Shown: positions 33,216 through 44,089, numbered from the stretch's first letter. The stretch: 64,000 bases of DNA from Limnohabitans lacus (GCF_030053395.1 NZ_JASGBH010000001.1:186001-250000), one strand, 5' to 3'. The notes: generated from the letters alone by a model not told the origin. Program-made: numbers and translations.

Positions 33216-34400
33216 ATGAACGACAAAGCACCTCCTTTCATGCGCCAGACCGTGCTCGATCTGGAAGAGTCCCGCATCCGCGAAGTGGCCAACGCCGGCA
33301 TGGGCCGGCCCGATGTGTTGGCTTTTTGGTTTGGCGAATCCGACGAAGTCACGCCCGATGTGGTGCGACAGGCCGCCATCGATTCGATGCAGCGTGGTGA
33401 GACCTTTTATTCGCACAACCTCGGCCTGCCCGAGTTGCGCCAAGCGGTGTCGGACTACATGTCGTCGCTGCATGGCCCCATCCACATGGACCGCATCGCC
33501 ATCACCTCGGGTGGCGTGAATGCGCTGATGCTGGCCGCGCAAGCCCTGATCGACGCGGGCGATGAGGTGGTCGCCGTCACTCCGGTGTGGCCCAACTTGA
33601 CGGCGCAGGCGCTGGTGATGGGCGCGCAATTGAAATGCGTGGCCCTGCGCCCGGTGAACGGCCAATGGCAGCTCGACATGGCCGCGCTCAAAGCCGCAAT
33701 CACGCTCACGACGCGAATGCTGATCGTCAACTCGCCCAACAACCCCACGGGCTGGACGCTCAGCCGCGCCGAACAAGCCGAAATCTTGGCGCATTGCCGC
33801 AGCACCGGCACCTGGGTGCTGGCCGACGAGGTCTACGAGCGCCTGTATTACGACACCGACACTCCCAACGGCTGCGCCCCGTCCTTTTTGGACGTGGCCG
33901 AGCCCGATGACCGGCTGGTCGTGGTGCACAGCTTCTCCAAGAGTTTCTTGATGACCGGCTGGCGCTTGGGCTGGCTGGTGATGCCACCGGCCATGACGCC
34001 GCACATGGGCAAGCTGATCGAGTTCAACACCTCCTGCGCCTCGGTCTTCACCCAGCGGGCCGGTGTGGTCGCTTTGCAAAACACCGCAGACATCACGCCC
34101 CGCGTGGTCGCCCACCTCAAAGCCTGCCGCAACACCCTGGTGCCCCTCTTGCAAGCCGTGCCGGGCGTGCAAGTGGCCCCGTCTAAAGGCGGCATGTACG
34201 CATTTTTCAAGCTGGAAGGTCACCCCGACGCGGTGCTGACCGCCAAGCGCCTGGTTGCCGAAGCCGGCTTGGGCCTGGCCCCCGGCGAAGCCTTCGCCCC
34301 CGAGGCCGCAGGCTGGCTGCGCTGGTGCTTTGCGTCCAAAGATCTGAGCCGATTGGCGCAGGGGGTGGAGAGGCTTAAGGGGTGGTTGGCTGCACCGTGA
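33216..34400 (+). CDS. Class I/II PLP-dependent aminotransferase
   Basis: 394-residue fold-type I aminotransferase. PLP-forming K242 lies in VVHSFSKSFLMTGWRLGW; NSPNNPTGW and DEVYERLYYD are the other cofactor contacts, with R near the C-terminus (GWLRWCF) for the substrate carboxylate. Likely transfers amino groups between an amino acid and 2-oxoglutarate; the substrate cannot be assigned. Ends 15 bp from the convergent Bug gene. Confidence 0.88.
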   Translation: MNDKAPPFMRQTVLDLEESRIREVANAGMGRPDVLAFWFGESDEVTPDVVRQAAIDSMQRGETFYSHNLGLPELRQAVSDYMSSLHGPIHMDRIAITSGGVNALMLAAQALIDAGDEVVAVTPVWPNLTAQALVMGAQLKCVALRPVNGQWQLDMAALKAAITLTTRMLIVNSPNNPTGWTLSRAEQAEILAHCRSTGTWVLADEVYERLYYDTDTPNGCAPSFLDVAEPDDRLVVVHSFSKSFLMTGWRLGWLVMPPAMTPHMGKLIEFNTSCASVFTQRAGVVALQNTADITPRVVAHLKACRNTLVPLLQAVPGVQVAPSKGGMYAFFKLEGHPDAVLTAKRLVAEAGLGLAPGEAFAPEAAGWLRWCFASKDLSRLAQGVERLKGWLAAP

Positions 34401-34415
34401 GCCGCTAGGCCTGTT

Positions 34416-35384
34416 TCACTCTGCCTTGGCCCCAGACTCTTTGACCACCTTCGCCCATTTGGTGATTTCAACCGCTTGGTACCGGGCCAGTTCTTCGGGC
34501 GTAGAAAGCACCGGGTCCAGGCCCAGTGTTTTCAGGCGTTCTTGAACTTCGGGCAGGCGGAACACACGCAGGACTTCGGCGTTGAGCTTGTCGATGATCG
34601 GCTTGGGCACGTTGGCCGGTGCAAACATGGCAAACCAGGTGGTGGCTTCAAAACCGGGCACAAATTCGGCCATGGTCGGCACATCGGGTGCAGCGGGGGA
34701 GCGTTTGGCGGTGGTTTGGGCCAGGGCGCGGATTTTGCCTTCGCGGGCCATGGGCAGGGCCGAGGGCATGTTGTCAAACATCAGCTGGATGCTGCCGCCC
34801 ACCAGGTCGGGGATGGCGAATTGGCGGCCTTTGTAGGGCACGTGGGTCATGCTGGTGCCGGTCATGGACTTGAACAATTCGCCCGAAACGTGCACGGAGG
34901 TGCCAGTGCCGGGCGAGCCAAACGACAGTTTGTTGGGGTTGGCCTTCATGTAGGCGATCAGCTCGGGCACGCTTTTGACCGGCAGGTCGTTGTTCACCAC
35001 CAGCAGGTTGGGTGCTGAGGCGACCAGCGAGATGGGGGAGAAGTTCTTCACCATGTCGTAGGGCATCTTGTCGTACAGCGCCCCATTGATGGAGTGCGTG
35101 CCCACGGTGCCCATGACCAGGGTGTAGCCGTCGCCGGAGGATTTGGCCACGATGTCGGCCCCGATGTTGCCGCCCGCGCCCGGTTTGTTGTCGATGACGA
35201 CCGGTTGGCCCAGTTGGGCTTTCTCGCTGAAAAGCCTGGCCAAAATGTCGGGCGCACCGCCGGGCGTGAAGGTCACGACCAAGCGGATGGGTTTGGCGGG
35301 GTAGGTCTGAGCCAAGGCGGAAGGGGCCTGGGTGGTCAACAGACCGGCCAGCACCAGGGCGAGGGGGGCGAAGGCAAGTTTCAT
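34416..35384 (-). CDS. Bug-family periplasmic solute-binding protein (TctC-like)
   Basis: 322 residues from ATG 35384, with AAGGAG upstream. The frame stays open much further, but the signal peptide MKLAFAPLALVLAGLLTTQAPSALAQ fixes the start. YPAKPIRLVVTFTPGGAPDILARL, VVIDNKPGAGGNIGADIVAK and HVPYKGRQFAIPDLVGGSIQLMFDN are the family signature. Binds an unidentified small carboxylate. An orphan receptor with no TctAB genes nearby and no pathway genes on the same strand. Confidence 0.92.
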   Translation of the reverse strand: MKLAFAPLALVLAGLLTTQAPSALAQTYPAKPIRLVVTFTPGGAPDILARLFSEKAQLGQPVVIDNKPGAGGNIGADIVAKSSGDGYTLVMGTVGTHSINGALYDKMPYDMVKNFSPISLVASAPNLLVVNNDLPVKSVPELIAYMKANPNKLSFGSPGTGTSVHVSGELFKSMTGTSMTHVPYKGRQFAIPDLVGGSIQLMFDNMPSALPMAREGKIRALAQTTAKRSPAAPDVPTMAEFVPGFEATTWFAMFAPANVPKPIIDKLNAEVLRVFRLPEVQERLKTLGLDPVLSTPEELARYQAVEITKWAKVVKESGAKAE

Positions 35385-35727
35385 GAAAAAGCTCCTTTGC
35401 CGCCACTTTAGGCAGTTGCCGGGGCGCCCCGGATGGTGAAAACCCTTTAACTGTCGCCCATGTTGACCGGCTGGTAGGGGGTAGGTCGGTACCTTCAGGC
35501 CCGACACAAGGTCTGAGCCGAGCTCGCCCATGTCGGCGCTGAAGCGTCCGACCTGCCAAATCGCCTTGTGCGGGCCAGCGCGATTGGCTTTAGAGCGTTG
35601 TTTCGGGCTATAATCCGCCTGTTTTGCGATTTGCAAAGCGCACGCCATCCGCTTTTCCAGCAGGTGGCGCAAGTCATTAACCCGCTGAAATTCCTCACCG
35701 AATGAAGGCGAATAACAAGGAAATACC
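35385..35727 (+). promoter_or_regulatory. Intergenic region with rpsO promoter
   Basis: 343 bp without a supported gene. A perfect -10 TATAAT at 35609-35614 is preceded by a weak -35 TTGGCT at 35584-35589 (19-bp spacer). This gives a leader of about 105 nt before rpsO, with AAGGA just before its ATG. The leader is long enough for S15 autoregulation, but I could not confirm a pseudoknot by eye. Nothing else recognisable lies in 35400-35580. Confidence 0.6.
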
Positions 35728-35994
35728 ATGATCGCATCTTCGATCAAGGCCGAGGTCGTCAAGGCCAACGCACGTGCCGCCAACGACACTGGCTCCCCAG
35801 AAGTCCAAGTCGCTTTGCTGACTGCTCGCATCAACGAGTTGACCCCCCACTTCAAAACACACGCCAAAGACCATCACGGTCGCCGTGGCCTGCTGCGCAT
35901 GGTGAGCCGTCGCCGCAAGCTGCTGGACTACCTCAAGTCCCGTGATGCTGACCGTTACGTTGCGCTGATCGCCAAGCTTGGCCTGCGTAAGTAA
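35728..35994 (+). CDS. rpsO: 30S ribosomal protein S15
   Basis: 88 residues, the usual S15 length. Binds 16S rRNA in the platform. Canonical segments are [36 protein letters not shown] and [13 protein letters not shown]. Followed by a strong terminator and then pnp, the widely conserved rpsO-pnp order. Confidence 0.97.
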   Translation: MIASSIKAEVVKANARAANDTGSPEVQVALLTARINELTPHFKTHAKDHHGRRGLLRMVSRRRKLLDYLKSRDADRYVALIAKLGLRK

Positions 35995-36009
35995 TCGTCT
36001 CTCCAGATG

Positions 36010-36056
36010 AAAAGCGCCTGAGTTAGCTCGCTAGCTCAGGCGCTTTATTCTTTTTT
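36010..36056 (+). terminator. Intrinsic terminator between rpsO and pnp
   Basis: AAAGCGCCTGAG and CTCAGGCGCTTT form a 12-bp stem, extended by GTTAGC/GCTAGC with one mismatch. ATTC then T6 follow. Confidence 0.9.
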
Positions 36057-36203
36057 CAGTCGGAATTTGTCAGGAAGAACCCGCGCTGTGTCATTCCACA
36101 AGGCTTTGAGGCCAAGGTTTTGTGGAATGGCATCGAGTTCAGAGCGTCAGATTTCGGGCCCCGGGGGCAGCCTCATGCCCTTTTTGTTTCAGGAGTTCTG
36201 AAC

Positions 36204-38333
36204 ATGTCCATTTTCAATAAAGTTACCAAAACATTCCAGTGGGGCCAGCACACGGTCAAGATGGAAACCGGCGAAGTTGCTCGCCAAGCTGGCGGCGCTG
36301 TGCTGCTCGACATGGAAGGCACCGTGGTGCTGGCCACCGTCGTGGGTTCCAAGATCGCCAAAGCCGGTCAAGACTTCTTCCCCCTCACGGTCGATTACAT
36401 CGAGAAAACTTATGCCGCAGGCAAAATCCCCGGCAGCTTCTTCAAGCGTGAAGCCAAGCCCAGCGAGCACGAGACCCTGACCAGCCGCCTGATCGACCGC
36501 CCGATCCGTCCTCTGTTCCCCGAAGGTTTCTACAACGACGTGCACGTGGTCATCCACACCGTGTCTTTGAACCCTGAAGTTGATGCCGACATCGCCGCGA
36601 TGATCGCCGTGTCTGCCGCCTTGTCCATCTCGGGCATCCCGTTCAACGGCCCCATCGGCGCCGCTCGCGTGGGTTACATCAACGGCGAATACGTTCTGAA
36701 CCCCGGCCAGACCCAGCGCAAAGACAGCGTGATGGATCTGGTGGTGGCCGGTACCGAAGCCGCTGTGCTGATGGTCGAATCCGAAGCCCTGCAACTGTCC
36801 GAAGAAATCATGTTGGGCGCTGTGGTCTATGGCCACGAGCAAAGCCAGACCGCCATCAACGCCATCCACGAGTTGGTGCGCGAAGCCGGCAAGCCTGTGT
36901 GGGACTGGCAAGCGCCTGCCCGCGACACCGCTTTCGAAGCCAAGCTGGCTTCTTTGGCCGAAGAAAAATTGCGCGCGGCTTATCAGTTGCGCAACAAGCA
37001 AGCCCGCACGCACGCTTGCCGTGAAGCCTACGCCTCGGTCAAAGTCGCTTTGGCCGAAGAGGGCGTGGCCTTCGACGCAGTCAAGCTCGACGGTTTGATG
37101 TTCGAAATCGAAGCCCGCATCGTGCGCAGCCAGATCCTGGCCGGTGAGCCCCGCATCGACGGCCGCGACACACGCACTGTGCGCCCCATCGAAATCCGCA
37201 ACAGCGTGTTGCCCCGCACCCACGGCTCGGCCTTGTTCACCCGTGGTGAAACCCAAGCTTTGGTCGTGACGACCCTGGGCACCGAGCGCGATGCACAGCG
37301 CATCGACGCTTTGGCTGGCGAGTTCGAAGACCGCTTCATGTTCCACTACAACATGCCTCCCTTTGCCACTGGCGAAGTGGGCCGCATGGGCTCGACCAAG
37401 CGCCGCGAAATCGGCCACGGCCGCCTGGCCAAGCGTGCTCTGGCCGCTGTGTTGCCAACCAAAGAAGAATTTCCCTACACCCTGCGTGTGGTGTCTGAAA
37501 TCACCGAATCGAACGGTTCCTCGTCCATGGCTTCGGTCTGCGGCGGCTGCTTGTCGATGATGGACGCTGGCGTGCCAATGAAAGCCCACGTGGCCGGTAT
37601 CGCCATGGGCCTGATCAAGGAAGACAACCGCTTTGCGGTGTTGACCGACATCTTGGGTGACGAAGACCACCTGGGTGACATGGACTTCAAAGTGGCCGGT
37701 ACCACCAACGGCATCACCGCTTTGCAGATGGACATCAAGATCCAGGGCATCACCAAGGAAATCATGCAAGTCGCTTTGGCCCAAGCCAAAGAAGCCCGAA
37801 TGCACATTCTGGGCAAGATGCAAGAAGCGATGAGCGAAGCCAACACCGAAGTGTCTGATTTCGCACCCAAGCTCTTCACCATGAAGATCAACCCCGAGAA
37901 GATCCGTGACGTGATCGGCAAAGGCGGCGCCACCATCCGCGCCCTGACCGAAGAAACCGGCTGCCAGATCAACATCGAAGAAGACGGCACGATCACCATC
38001 GCGGCCACCGACGGCGAGAAGGCCGAGATCGCTAAGAAGCGCATCGAGCAGATCACCGCCGAAGTCGAAATCGGCAAGGTCTACGAGGGCCCTGTGACCA
38101 AGATCTTGGACTTCGGTGCCCTGATCAACCTGTTGCCTGGCAAAGACGGTCTGCTGCACATCAGCCAGATCGCCCACGAGCGCGTTGAGAAGGTGACCGA
38201 CTACCTGAGCGAAGGCCAGATCGTCAAAGTCAAGGTTCTGGAAACAGACGAAAAAGGCCGCGTCAAGTTGTCGATGAAAGCATTGTTGGACCGTCCTGCT
38301 CAAGGCGCTCAACAACAGCAACAGCAGCAGTAA
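36204..38333 (+). CDS. pnp: Polyribonucleotide nucleotidyltransferase (PNPase)
   Basis: 709 residues from ATG 36204, with AGGAG at 36191-36195; the frame is open upstream without a good start. Phosphorolytic 3'-5' exoribonuclease of the degradosome. Two RNase PH domains ([13 protein letters not shown]; second core with [12 protein letters not shown] and [19 protein letters not shown]), then KH ([19 protein letters not shown]) and S1 ([29 protein letters not shown]). The tail ends in seven glutamines encoded by CAA/CAG codons. Confidence 0.97.
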   Translation: MSIFNKVTKTFQWGQHTVKMETGEVARQAGGAVLLDMEGTVVLATVVGSKIAKAGQDFFPLTVDYIEKTYAAGKIPGSFFKREAKPSEHETLTSRLIDRPIRPLFPEGFYNDVHVVIHTVSLNPEVDADIAAMIAVSAALSISGIPFNGPIGAARVGYINGEYVLNPGQTQRKDSVMDLVVAGTEAAVLMVESEALQLSEEIMLGAVVYGHEQSQTAINAIHELVREAGKPVWDWQAPARDTAFEAKLASLAEEKLRAAYQLRNKQARTHACREAYASVKVALAEEGVAFDAVKLDGLMFEIEARIVRSQILAGEPRIDGRDTRTVRPIEIRNSVLPRTHGSALFTRGETQALVVTTLGTERDAQRIDALAGEFEDRFMFHYNMPPFATGEVGRMGSTKRREIGHGRLAKRALAAVLPTKEEFPYTLRVVSEITESNGSSSMASVCGGCLSMMDAGVPMKAHVAGIAMGLIKEDNRFAVLTDILGDEDHLGDMDFKVAGTTNGITALQMDIKIQGITKEIMQVALAQAKEARMHILGKMQEAMSEANTEVSDFAPKLFTMKINPEKIRDVIGKGGATIRALTEETGCQINIEEDGTITIAATDGEKAEIAKKRIEQITAEVEIGKVYEGPVTKILDFGALINLLPGKDGLLHISQIAHERVEKVTDYLSEGQIVKVKVLETDEKGRVKLSMKALLDRPAQGAQQQQQQQ

Positions 38334-38340
38334 TGCACGC

Positions 38341-38368
38341 AAGGGCGGGCCTGTGAGGGCCGGCCCTT
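38341..38368 (+). terminator. GC-rich hairpin after pnp
   Basis: AAGGGCGGGCC and GGCCGGCCCTT pair with one mismatch directly after the pnp stop. There is no T-run, so termination would be inefficient or factor-assisted. Confidence 0.4.
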
Positions 38369-38394
38369 GTCGGCTTCAACCTGGGCCTTGCATC

Positions 38395-39414
38395 ATGAAC
38401 GTCATCGAAATTCAAAGTCCTGGCGCCCCTGCGGTGCTGGTGCCTGCACAACGCCCTGACCCGGTTGCCGGGGCAGGGGAGTTGCTCATCCGCGTGTCGG
38501 CCAGCGGGGTCAATCGCCCCGATGTGCTGCAGCGCAGGGGCCTGTACCCTGTGCCACCCGGTGCCTCGGACATTCCGGGTCTGGAAGTGGCGGGTGTGGT
38601 GGTGGCAGGCGATGCCTTGGCCATGGCCGCGTCGGGTTTCGCTGTGGGCGACCGTGTTTGCGCATTGGTGGCAGGCGGTGGTTACGCCGAGCTTTGCGTG
38701 GCGCCGGTGGCTCAGTGCCTGCCAGTGCCCAAGGGTTTGACCGACATCGAAGCAGCCTCTTTGCCCGAGACCTTTTTCACCGTTTGGAGCAATGTGTTTG
38801 ACCGTGGGCATTTGCAAGCGGGCGAGACTTTGCTGATCCAAGGTGGGTCGAGCGGCATCGGCGTCACCGCCATCCAGATGGCCAAGGCCGCGGGTGCCAC
38901 GGTGATCGTGACGGCAGGTTCGGACGAAAAATGCCAGGCTTGCCTGGCTTTGGGTGCGGACCACGCCATCAATTACAAAACCACCGACTTCGTCGCTGAG
39001 GCCAAGCGCCTGACGGGCGGGGTGGGTGTGAACGTGATTTTGGACATGGTCGCAGGCGACTATGTGGCGCGCGAAGTGGAGGCCTTGGCCGAAGATGGCC
39101 GTTTGGTCATCATCGCGGTTCAAGGCGGCTTGGAAAGTGGCTTCAATGCGGGCGCTGTCTTGCGTCGCCGTTTGACCATCACCGGCTCTACGCTGCGTCC
39201 ACGGTCCATCGAATTCAAGGGCGCCATCGCTCGCGCTTTGCGTGACAACGTATGGCCTGCCTTGGAATCTGGTCGGATCAAGCCTGTGATTCACAGCGTG
39301 TTTGAAGCCCAGCAAGCGCAAGCGGGCATGCCTTCTGGGGCGGCCTGCGCACATGCCTTGATGGAGTCCAACCAGCACGTGGGCAAAATCGTTTTGAATT
39401 GGGTTGGTGCATGA
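38395..39414 (+). CDS. NAD(P)H:quinone oxidoreductase (PIG3/QOR-type MDR)
   Basis: 339 residues from ATG 38395. Zinc-free MDR of the PIG3 group: [37 protein letters not shown]-terminal domain, [37 protein letters not shown] nucleotide-binding fold. Uses NADPH to reduce quinones. Its stop overlaps the tpiA start (ATGA), so it is cotranslated with tpiA. Confidence 0.9.
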   Translation: MNVIEIQSPGAPAVLVPAQRPDPVAGAGELLIRVSASGVNRPDVLQRRGLYPVPPGASDIPGLEVAGVVVAGDALAMAASGFAVGDRVCALVAGGGYAELCVAPVAQCLPVPKGLTDIEAASLPETFFTVWSNVFDRGHLQAGETLLIQGGSSGIGVTAIQMAKAAGATVIVTAGSDEKCQACLALGADHAINYKTTDFVAEAKRLTGGVGVNVILDMVAGDYVAREVEALAEDGRLVIIAVQGGLESGFNAGAVLRRRLTITGSTLRPRSIEFKGAIARALRDNVWPALESGRIKPVIHSVFEAQQAQAGMPSGAACAHALMESNQHVGKIVLNWVGA

Positions 39415-40157
39415 AAAGCAAACTGATCGTTGGCAACTGGAAGATGAATGGCAGCTTGGCTGCCAATGCGTCTTTGCTGGCCGACATTCAGAAAGGCATG
39501 AGCGGCGTGACTTGCCGCGCCGCTGTGTGCGTGCCTGCGCCTTATTTGGCGCAGATGCAGGCATTGCTCAGTGGTTCGGCCCTCGCTTGGGGAGCTCAAG
39601 ACGTATCGGCGCACGAAGCGGGTGCCTACACGGGTGAAGTGGCGGTTTCGATGTTGCGGGATTTTGGATCGCGCTACTGCATCGTGGGCCATTCTGAGCG
39701 CCGCCAGTACCATGCCGAAAGCGATGCTTTGGTGGCCACCAAAGCCCAGCGGGCCTTGTCGGCAGGCATCACCCCCATCGTGTGTGTGGGTGAGACCCAA
39801 GCCGAGCGAGCAGCCGGGCAAACGGAAGCGGTGGTCAAACGCCAGCTGGCGGCCGTGATCCACACCAACGGGCATTGCATCAGCGAGATCGTGCTGGCTT
39901 ATGAGCCGGTGTGGGCCATTGGCACCGGCTTGACGGCCACGCCCGAGCAAGCGCAAGAAGTGCACGCCCTGTTGCGCAAGCAATTGCAGGCGGCCAGTGC
40001 GCATGCGGACAGGATTTCGATTTTGTACGGCGGCAGCATGAATGCGGCCAATGCCTCGACCTTGTTGGACCAGCCCGATGTGGATGGCGGCCTGATCGGT
40101 GGCGCAGCCCTGAAGGCGCCAGACTTTTTGAGTATTTTGGCTTCAGCGTCCTGCTGA
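39411..40157 (+). CDS. tpiA: Triosephosphate isomerase
   Basis: 248 residues from ATG 39411. Interconverts dihydroxyacetone phosphate and glyceraldehyde 3-phosphate. Catalytic K11 (GNWKMNG), H94 (IVGHSERR) and E165 ([11 protein letters not shown]) are present, as are the phosphate-binding GGSMNAAN and GLIGGAAL. The usual betaproteobacterial order tpiA-secG-tRNA-Leu-nuo follows. Confidence 0.97.
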   Translation: MKSKLIVGNWKMNGSLAANASLLADIQKGMSGVTCRAAVCVPAPYLAQMQALLSGSALAWGAQDVSAHEAGAYTGEVAVSMLRDFGSRYCIVGHSERRQYHAESDALVATKAQRALSAGITPIVCVGETQAERAAGQTEAVVKRQLAAVIHTNGHCISEIVLAYEPVWAIGTGLTATPEQAQEVHALLRKQLQAASAHADRISILYGGSMNAANASTLLDQPDVDGGLIGGAALKAPDFLSILASASC

Positions 40158-40186
40158 GCTTTTTCATTTGAAATTGGAGTGAAGAG

Positions 40187-40555
40187 ATGAGCTTTTTGAT
40201 GACTGTGATCTTGGTGGTGCAAATGCTGTCGGCCTTGGCCATGATCGGCTTGATCTTGGTGCAGCATGGCAAGGGTGCCGACATGGGCGCTGCTTTTGGC
40301 AGCGGCGGTTCGGGCAGCCTGTTTGGCGCCACCGGTGGTGCCAATTTCTTGTCGCGCACCACGTCTGTTTTGGCCGCTGTGTTTTTTGTGTGCACCTTGC
40401 TTTTGGCCTATCTGGGCAACAACCGCCCTGCGGCTTCGACGGGCAGCGTGCTCGAAGGCGCCGCTGTGACAGCCCCTGCACCCGCAGCACCTGCGGTGGA
40501 CAACAGCACCGCTTCACAAATTCCAGGCAACGCCCCGGCAGCACCTGCCAAGTAA
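40187..40555 (+). CDS. secG: Preprotein translocase subunit SecG
   Basis: 122 residues with two transmembrane helices around the conserved loop LVQHGKGADMGAAFGSGGSGSLFGATG. Accessory subunit of SecYEG. The C-terminus is an alanine/proline-rich low-complexity tail (PAPAAPAVDN), as in other Burkholderiales. GGAGTG precedes the ATG. Confidence 0.95.
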   Translation: MSFLMTVILVVQMLSALAMIGLILVQHGKGADMGAAFGSGGSGSLFGATGGANFLSRTTSVLAAVFFVCTLLLAYLGNNRPAASTGSVLEGAAVTAPAPAAPAVDNSTASQIPGNAPAAPAK

Positions 40556-40597
40556 GCTTGTGATCAGCTTTGTTGCTGCGCACAAATTTCGGGTTTT

Positions 40598-40631
40598 TTG
40601 ACAGGGAACTGACTGGGTTTCAGAGTAGAAT
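40598..40631 (+). promoter_or_regulatory. Weak promoter candidate for tRNA-Leu / nuo
   Basis: A consensus TTGACA at 40598-40603 and TAGAAT at 40626-40631 lie in the secG/tRNA-Leu gap, but 22 bp apart, beyond the usual spacing. One of the two is probably used with a poorer partner hexamer. Confidence 0.35.
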
Positions 40632-40698
40632 ACGGGATTGTCCGGAGAGCGAAAAGTGTGGAAACATGCTTCCTCAAGCCATCCGTTCAATGCATCCC

Positions 40699-40783
40699 GC
40701 CGTCGTGGTGAAATTGGTAGACACGCTATCTTGAGGGGGTAGTGGCGAAAGCTGTGCGAGTTCGAGTCTCGCCGACGGCACCA
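40699..40783 (+). tRNA. tRNA-Leu (GAG)
   Basis: 85 nt with encoded CCA and a long variable arm, as expected for class II tRNA. Acceptor GCCGTCG/CGACGGC. The anticodon stem CTATC/GGTAG encloses TTGAGGG, giving anticodon GAG. T-arm GCGAG-TTCGAGT-CTCGC. Confidence 0.95.
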
Positions 40784-40790
40784 GACAATC

Positions 40791-40827
40791 AGAGCAGCTC
40801 AGGCCTTGTGCCTGGGCTCTTTATTCG
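40791..40827 (+). other. Imperfect hairpin between tRNA-Leu and nuoA
   Basis: AGAGC and CAGGC pair with GCCTG and GCTCT across an unequal bulge, then TTTATT. It may be a leaky terminator or processing signal that lets part of the transcription continue into nuoA. Confidence 0.45.
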
Positions 40828-40846
40828 GTGATCCGGTAGTCTCAAG

Positions 40847-41206
40847 ATGAACCTCGACCAGTACCTTCCCATTCTTTTGTTCATTTTGGTCGGCATCGCT
40901 GTCGGCATCATTCCCCAGGTTTTGGGTTACATCCTCGGCCCCAACCGACCTGACGCGGAAAAAAACTCCCCCTATGAATGCGGCTTCGAAGCCTTCGAAG
41001 ACGCTCGCATGAAGTTCGACGTGCGCTACTACCTGGTGGCCATTTTGTTCATCTTGTTCGATTTGGAAATTGCCTTCCTGTTCCCTTGGGCTGTTGCGCT
41101 CAAGGAAGTGGGTGTCGCCGGCTTTGTGGCCGTGGTGATTTTCTTGTCGATTCTGGTCGTGGGCTTTGTCTACGAGTGGAAAAAAGGCGCCCTGGACTGG
41201 GAATGA
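40847..41206 (+). CDS. nuoA: NADH-quinone oxidoreductase subunit A
   Basis: 119-residue membrane subunit of complex I with three helices. [27 protein letters not shown], the ND3-loop segment [42 protein letters not shown] are diagnostic. First gene of the complete nuoA-N operon. Confidence 0.97.
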   Translation: MNLDQYLPILLFILVGIAVGIIPQVLGYILGPNRPDAEKNSPYECGFEAFEDARMKFDVRYYLVAILFILFDLEIAFLFPWAVALKEVGVAGFVAVVIFLSILVVGFVYEWKKGALDWE

Positions 41207-41250
41207 CAGTCCGCATTGACAACAGCATTCAGCCTGTTTGAGGATAAATA

Positions 41251-41730
41251 ATGATTGAAGGCGTGATGAAGGAAGGCTTCATCACCACGAGTTACGACTC
41301 TGTGGTGAATTGGGCCAAAACCGGTTCGCTCTGGCCCATGACGTTCGGTCTGGCTTGCTGCGCGGTCGAAATGATGCATGCGGCGGCAGCCCGTTATGAC
41401 CTCGGTCGCTTTGGCGCCGAGGTTTTTCGCGCCAGTCCTCGCCAGTCCGATCTGATGATCGTGGCCGGCACCTTGTGCAACAAGATGGCCCCCGCTCTGC
41501 GCAAGGTGTACGACCAGATGTCGGAGCCCCGTTGGGTCATCTCCATGGGCTCGTGCGCCAACGGCGGCGGTTACTACCACTACAGCTATTCGGTGGTGCG
41601 TGGTTGCGACCGCGTGGTGCCGGTGGATGTGTATGTGCCCGGCTGCCCACCCACAGCAGAAGCCTTGATCTACGGCATCATCCAGCTGCAGCAGAAGATC
41701 CGCCGCACGCACACCATTGCGCGTGTTTGA
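41251..41730 (+). CDS. nuoB: NADH-quinone oxidoreductase subunit B
   Basis: 159 residues of the peripheral arm carrying cluster N2. The tandem cysteines in [12 protein letters not shown] and the distal ones in SMGSCANGG and [13 protein letters not shown] supply the four ligands. Reduces quinone at the membrane interface together with NuoD. Confidence 0.97.
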   Translation: MIEGVMKEGFITTSYDSVVNWAKTGSLWPMTFGLACCAVEMMHAAAARYDLGRFGAEVFRASPRQSDLMIVAGTLCNKMAPALRKVYDQMSEPRWVISMGSCANGGGYYHYSYSVVRGCDRVVPVDVYVPGCPPTAEALIYGIIQLQQKIRRTHTIARV

Positions 41731-41740
41731 GGGAGTGACG

Positions 41741-42349
41741 ATGACCAACTTCGCCATTCGCCCCGAAGACCTGCAAAACACCCTGGCCGCCGCGCTGGGT
41801 GAGCGCGCTGCCCAGATCACTGTCGCCTTGGGTGAGGTGACCGTGCATGTCAACGCCGCCCACTATTTGAGCGTCATGCAAACCCTGCGCGATGCGGCAG
41901 CTTGCAAATTTGAACAACTCATCGACTTGGCTGGTGTGGACTATTCCACCTACCGCGAAGTCGGCACCGACGGTCCCCGTTTTGGCGTGACCGTGCACCT
42001 CTTGTCGGTGAGCCTGAACCAGCGCGTGCGCGTCAAGGTGTTGTGCCCCGACGACGAATTGCCCTTGGTGGCCTCGGTCAACGCGCTGTGGAACTCTGCT
42101 AACTGGTACGAGCGCGAAGCGTTTGACCTGTTTGGCATCGTGTTCGAAGGTCACAACGACTTGCGCCGCATCTTGACCGACTACGGCTTCATTGGTCACC
42201 CTTTCCGCAAAGACTTCCCCTTGTCGGGCCATGTCGAAATGCGTTACGACGCCGAGCGCAAGCGTGTGGTCTATGAACCCGTGAGCATCGAGCCACGCGA
42301 AATCACGCCGCGCATCATCCGTGAAGAGAACTACGGAGGCCTGAACTGA
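41741..42349 (+). CDS. nuoC: NADH-quinone oxidoreductase subunit C
   Basis: 202 residues from ATG 41741, with GGGAGTGA upstream; the frame is open back into nuoB but that part is not family-like. 30-kDa subunit of the connecting module. [42 protein letters not shown] is the signature. Not fused to nuoD, unlike in E. coli. Confidence 0.96.
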   Translation: MTNFAIRPEDLQNTLAAALGERAAQITVALGEVTVHVNAAHYLSVMQTLRDAAACKFEQLIDLAGVDYSTYREVGTDGPRFGVTVHLLSVSLNQRVRVKVLCPDDELPLVASVNALWNSANWYEREAFDLFGIVFEGHNDLRRILTDYGFIGHPFRKDFPLSGHVEMRYDAERKRVVYEPVSIEPREITPRIIREENYGGLN

Positions 42350-42350
42350 T

Positions 42351-43604
42351 ATGGCCGAAATCAAAAACTACACCCTGAACTTCGGTCCTCAGCACCCTGC
42401 AGCACACGGTGTGTTGCGCTTGGTGCTGGAGCTCGACGGTGAAGTCGTGCAACGCGCCGATCCGCACATCGGCTTGCTGCACCGCGCCACCGAAAAGCTG
42501 GCCGAGCACAAGACTTACATCCAGTCGCTGCCCTACATGGACCGCTTGGACTATGTGTCCATGATGTGCAACGAGCACGCCTATTGCCTGGCCATCGAAA
42601 AGATGTTGGGCTTAGAAGTACCTATGCGCGCCCAGTACATCCGCGTGATGTTCTCGGAAATCACACGCGTCCTGAACCACCTTATGTGGCTCGGCTCGCA
42701 CGGCAACGACTGCGGCAGCTCGACCATCCTGATCTACACCTTCCGCGAGCGTGAAGACCTGTTCGACATGTACGAAGCCGTGTCGGGCGCGCGCATGCAC
42801 GCCGCGTATTTCCGTCCCGGTGGTGTGTACCGCGATCTGCCGGACAGCATGCCGCAGTACAAGGTCAGCAAGATCAAAAACGCCAAAGCCATCGAGCAAC
42901 TCAACAAGAACCGCAGCGGTTCCTTGCTGGACTTCATCGATGACTTCTCGCAGCGCTTCCCCAAGTGCGTGGACGAATACGAAACCCTGCTGACTGACAA
43001 CCGCATCTGGAAGCAGCGCACCGTCGGCATCGGCGTGGTGCCGCCCGAGCGCGCCCTGAACCTGGGCATGACCGGCCCCATGCTGCGCGGCTCTGGCTTC
43101 GCTTGGGACTTGCGCAAGACCCAGCCCTACGATGCGTACGACCAAGTCGAGTTCGACATTCCTGTGGGCAAGACCGGTGACAGCTACGACCGTTACCTGG
43201 TGCGTGTGCAAGAGATGCGCGAATCGAACCGCATCATCCAGCAGTGCGTCAAGTGGTTGCGTGCCAACCCCGGCCCGGTCATCACCGACAACCACAAGGT
43301 GGCACCGCCAGCCCGCGAAGGCATGAAGTCCAATATGGAAGACTTGATCCACCACTTCAAGCTCTTTTCTGAAGGTTTCCGCGTGCCCGAAGGCGAGGCC
43401 TATGCCGCTGTCGAGCACCCCAAGGGCGAGTTCGGCATCTACATGGTCAGCGATGGCGCCAACAAGCCTTACCGTTTGAAAATTCGTGCCCCGGGCTTCG
43501 CCCATCTGGCCACGCTCGATGAGATGGCCCGTGGCCACATGCTGGCCGATGCGGTCGCGATCATCGGCACCATGGACATTGTTTTTGGAGAGATTGACCG
43601 ATGA
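42351..43604 (+). CDS. nuoD: NADH-quinone oxidoreductase subunit D
   Basis: 417-residue 49-kDa subunit that forms the quinone site with Nuo[58 protein letters not shown] and the C-terminal [16 protein letters not shown] are conserved. Starts 1 bp after nuoC and overlaps nuoE. Confidence 0.97.
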   Translation: MAEIKNYTLNFGPQHPAAHGVLRLVLELDGEVVQRADPHIGLLHRATEKLAEHKTYIQSLPYMDRLDYVSMMCNEHAYCLAIEKMLGLEVPMRAQYIRVMFSEITRVLNHLMWLGSHGNDCGSSTILIYTFREREDLFDMYEAVSGARMHAAYFRPGGVYRDLPDSMPQYKVSKIKNAKAIEQLNKNRSGSLLDFIDDFSQRFPKCVDEYETLLTDNRIWKQRTVGIGVVPPERALNLGMTGPMLRGSGFAWDLRKTQPYDAYDQVEFDIPVGKTGDSYDRYLVRVQEMRESNRIIQQCVKWLRANPGPVITDNHKVAPPAREGMKSNMEDLIHHFKLFSEGFRVPEGEAYAAVEHPKGEFGIYMVSDGANKPYRLKIRAPGFAHLATLDEMARGHMLADAVAIIGTMDIVFGEIDR

Positions 43605-44089
43605 TCTCTGAGTCAACGAAAGCACGCTTTGCGCGTGAAGTCGCCAAGTTCCCTGCGGATCAAAAACAGTCGGCCGTGATGGCCTGCCTGTCGATCGTTC
43701 AGCAAGAACTCGGCTGGGTGAGCCCCGACAGCGAGCAGGTCGTGGCGGATTACTTGGGCATGCCTGTGATGGCGGTGCACGAAGTGACCACCTTCTACAA
43801 CATGTACAACCAAAAGCCGGTGGGCAAGTTCAAGTTGAACGTTTGCACCAACCTGCCTTGCCAGCTGCGCGGGGGCCAAAAAGCCCTGGAGCATCTGGAG
43901 CACAAATTGGGCGTGCATGCGGGTGAAACCACGGCCGATGGCCTGTTCACTTTGCAGCCCAGCGAATGCCAAGGCGCTTGCGCCGATGCGCCGGTGCTGT
44001 TGGTCAACGACCGCCACATGTGCAGCTTCATGAGCCACGACAAACTGGATCAGTTGGTCGACAGCCTGAAGAAAGCGGAGGCCGTCTGA
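43601..44089 (+). CDS. nuoE: NADH-quinone oxidoreductase subunit E
   Basis: 162 residues, thioredoxin-like [2Fe-2S] (N1a) subunit of the NADH-oxidising module. Ligand cysteines lie in [12 protein letters not shown] and [20 protein letters not shown] overlaps the nuoD stop, and the stop overlaps the nuoF start. Confidence 0.96.
   Translation: MISESTKARFAREVAKFPADQKQSAVMACLSIVQQELGWVSPDSEQVVADYLGMPVMAVHEVTTFYNMYNQKPVGKFKLNVCTNLPCQLRGGQKALEHLEHKLGVHAGETTADGLFTLQPSECQGACADAPVLLVNDRHMCSFMSHDKLDQLVDSLKKAEAV

Noticed and set aside
35615..35727. S15-binding pseudoknot or riboswitch in the rpsO leader
   Set aside because: The leader is long enough, but I could not draw a convincing pseudoknot by eye; covariance search would be needed.
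34416..35867. Long form of the second Bug protein
   Set aside because: The extra upstream residues lack family similarity. The signal peptide and AAGGAG before ATG 35384 define the start.
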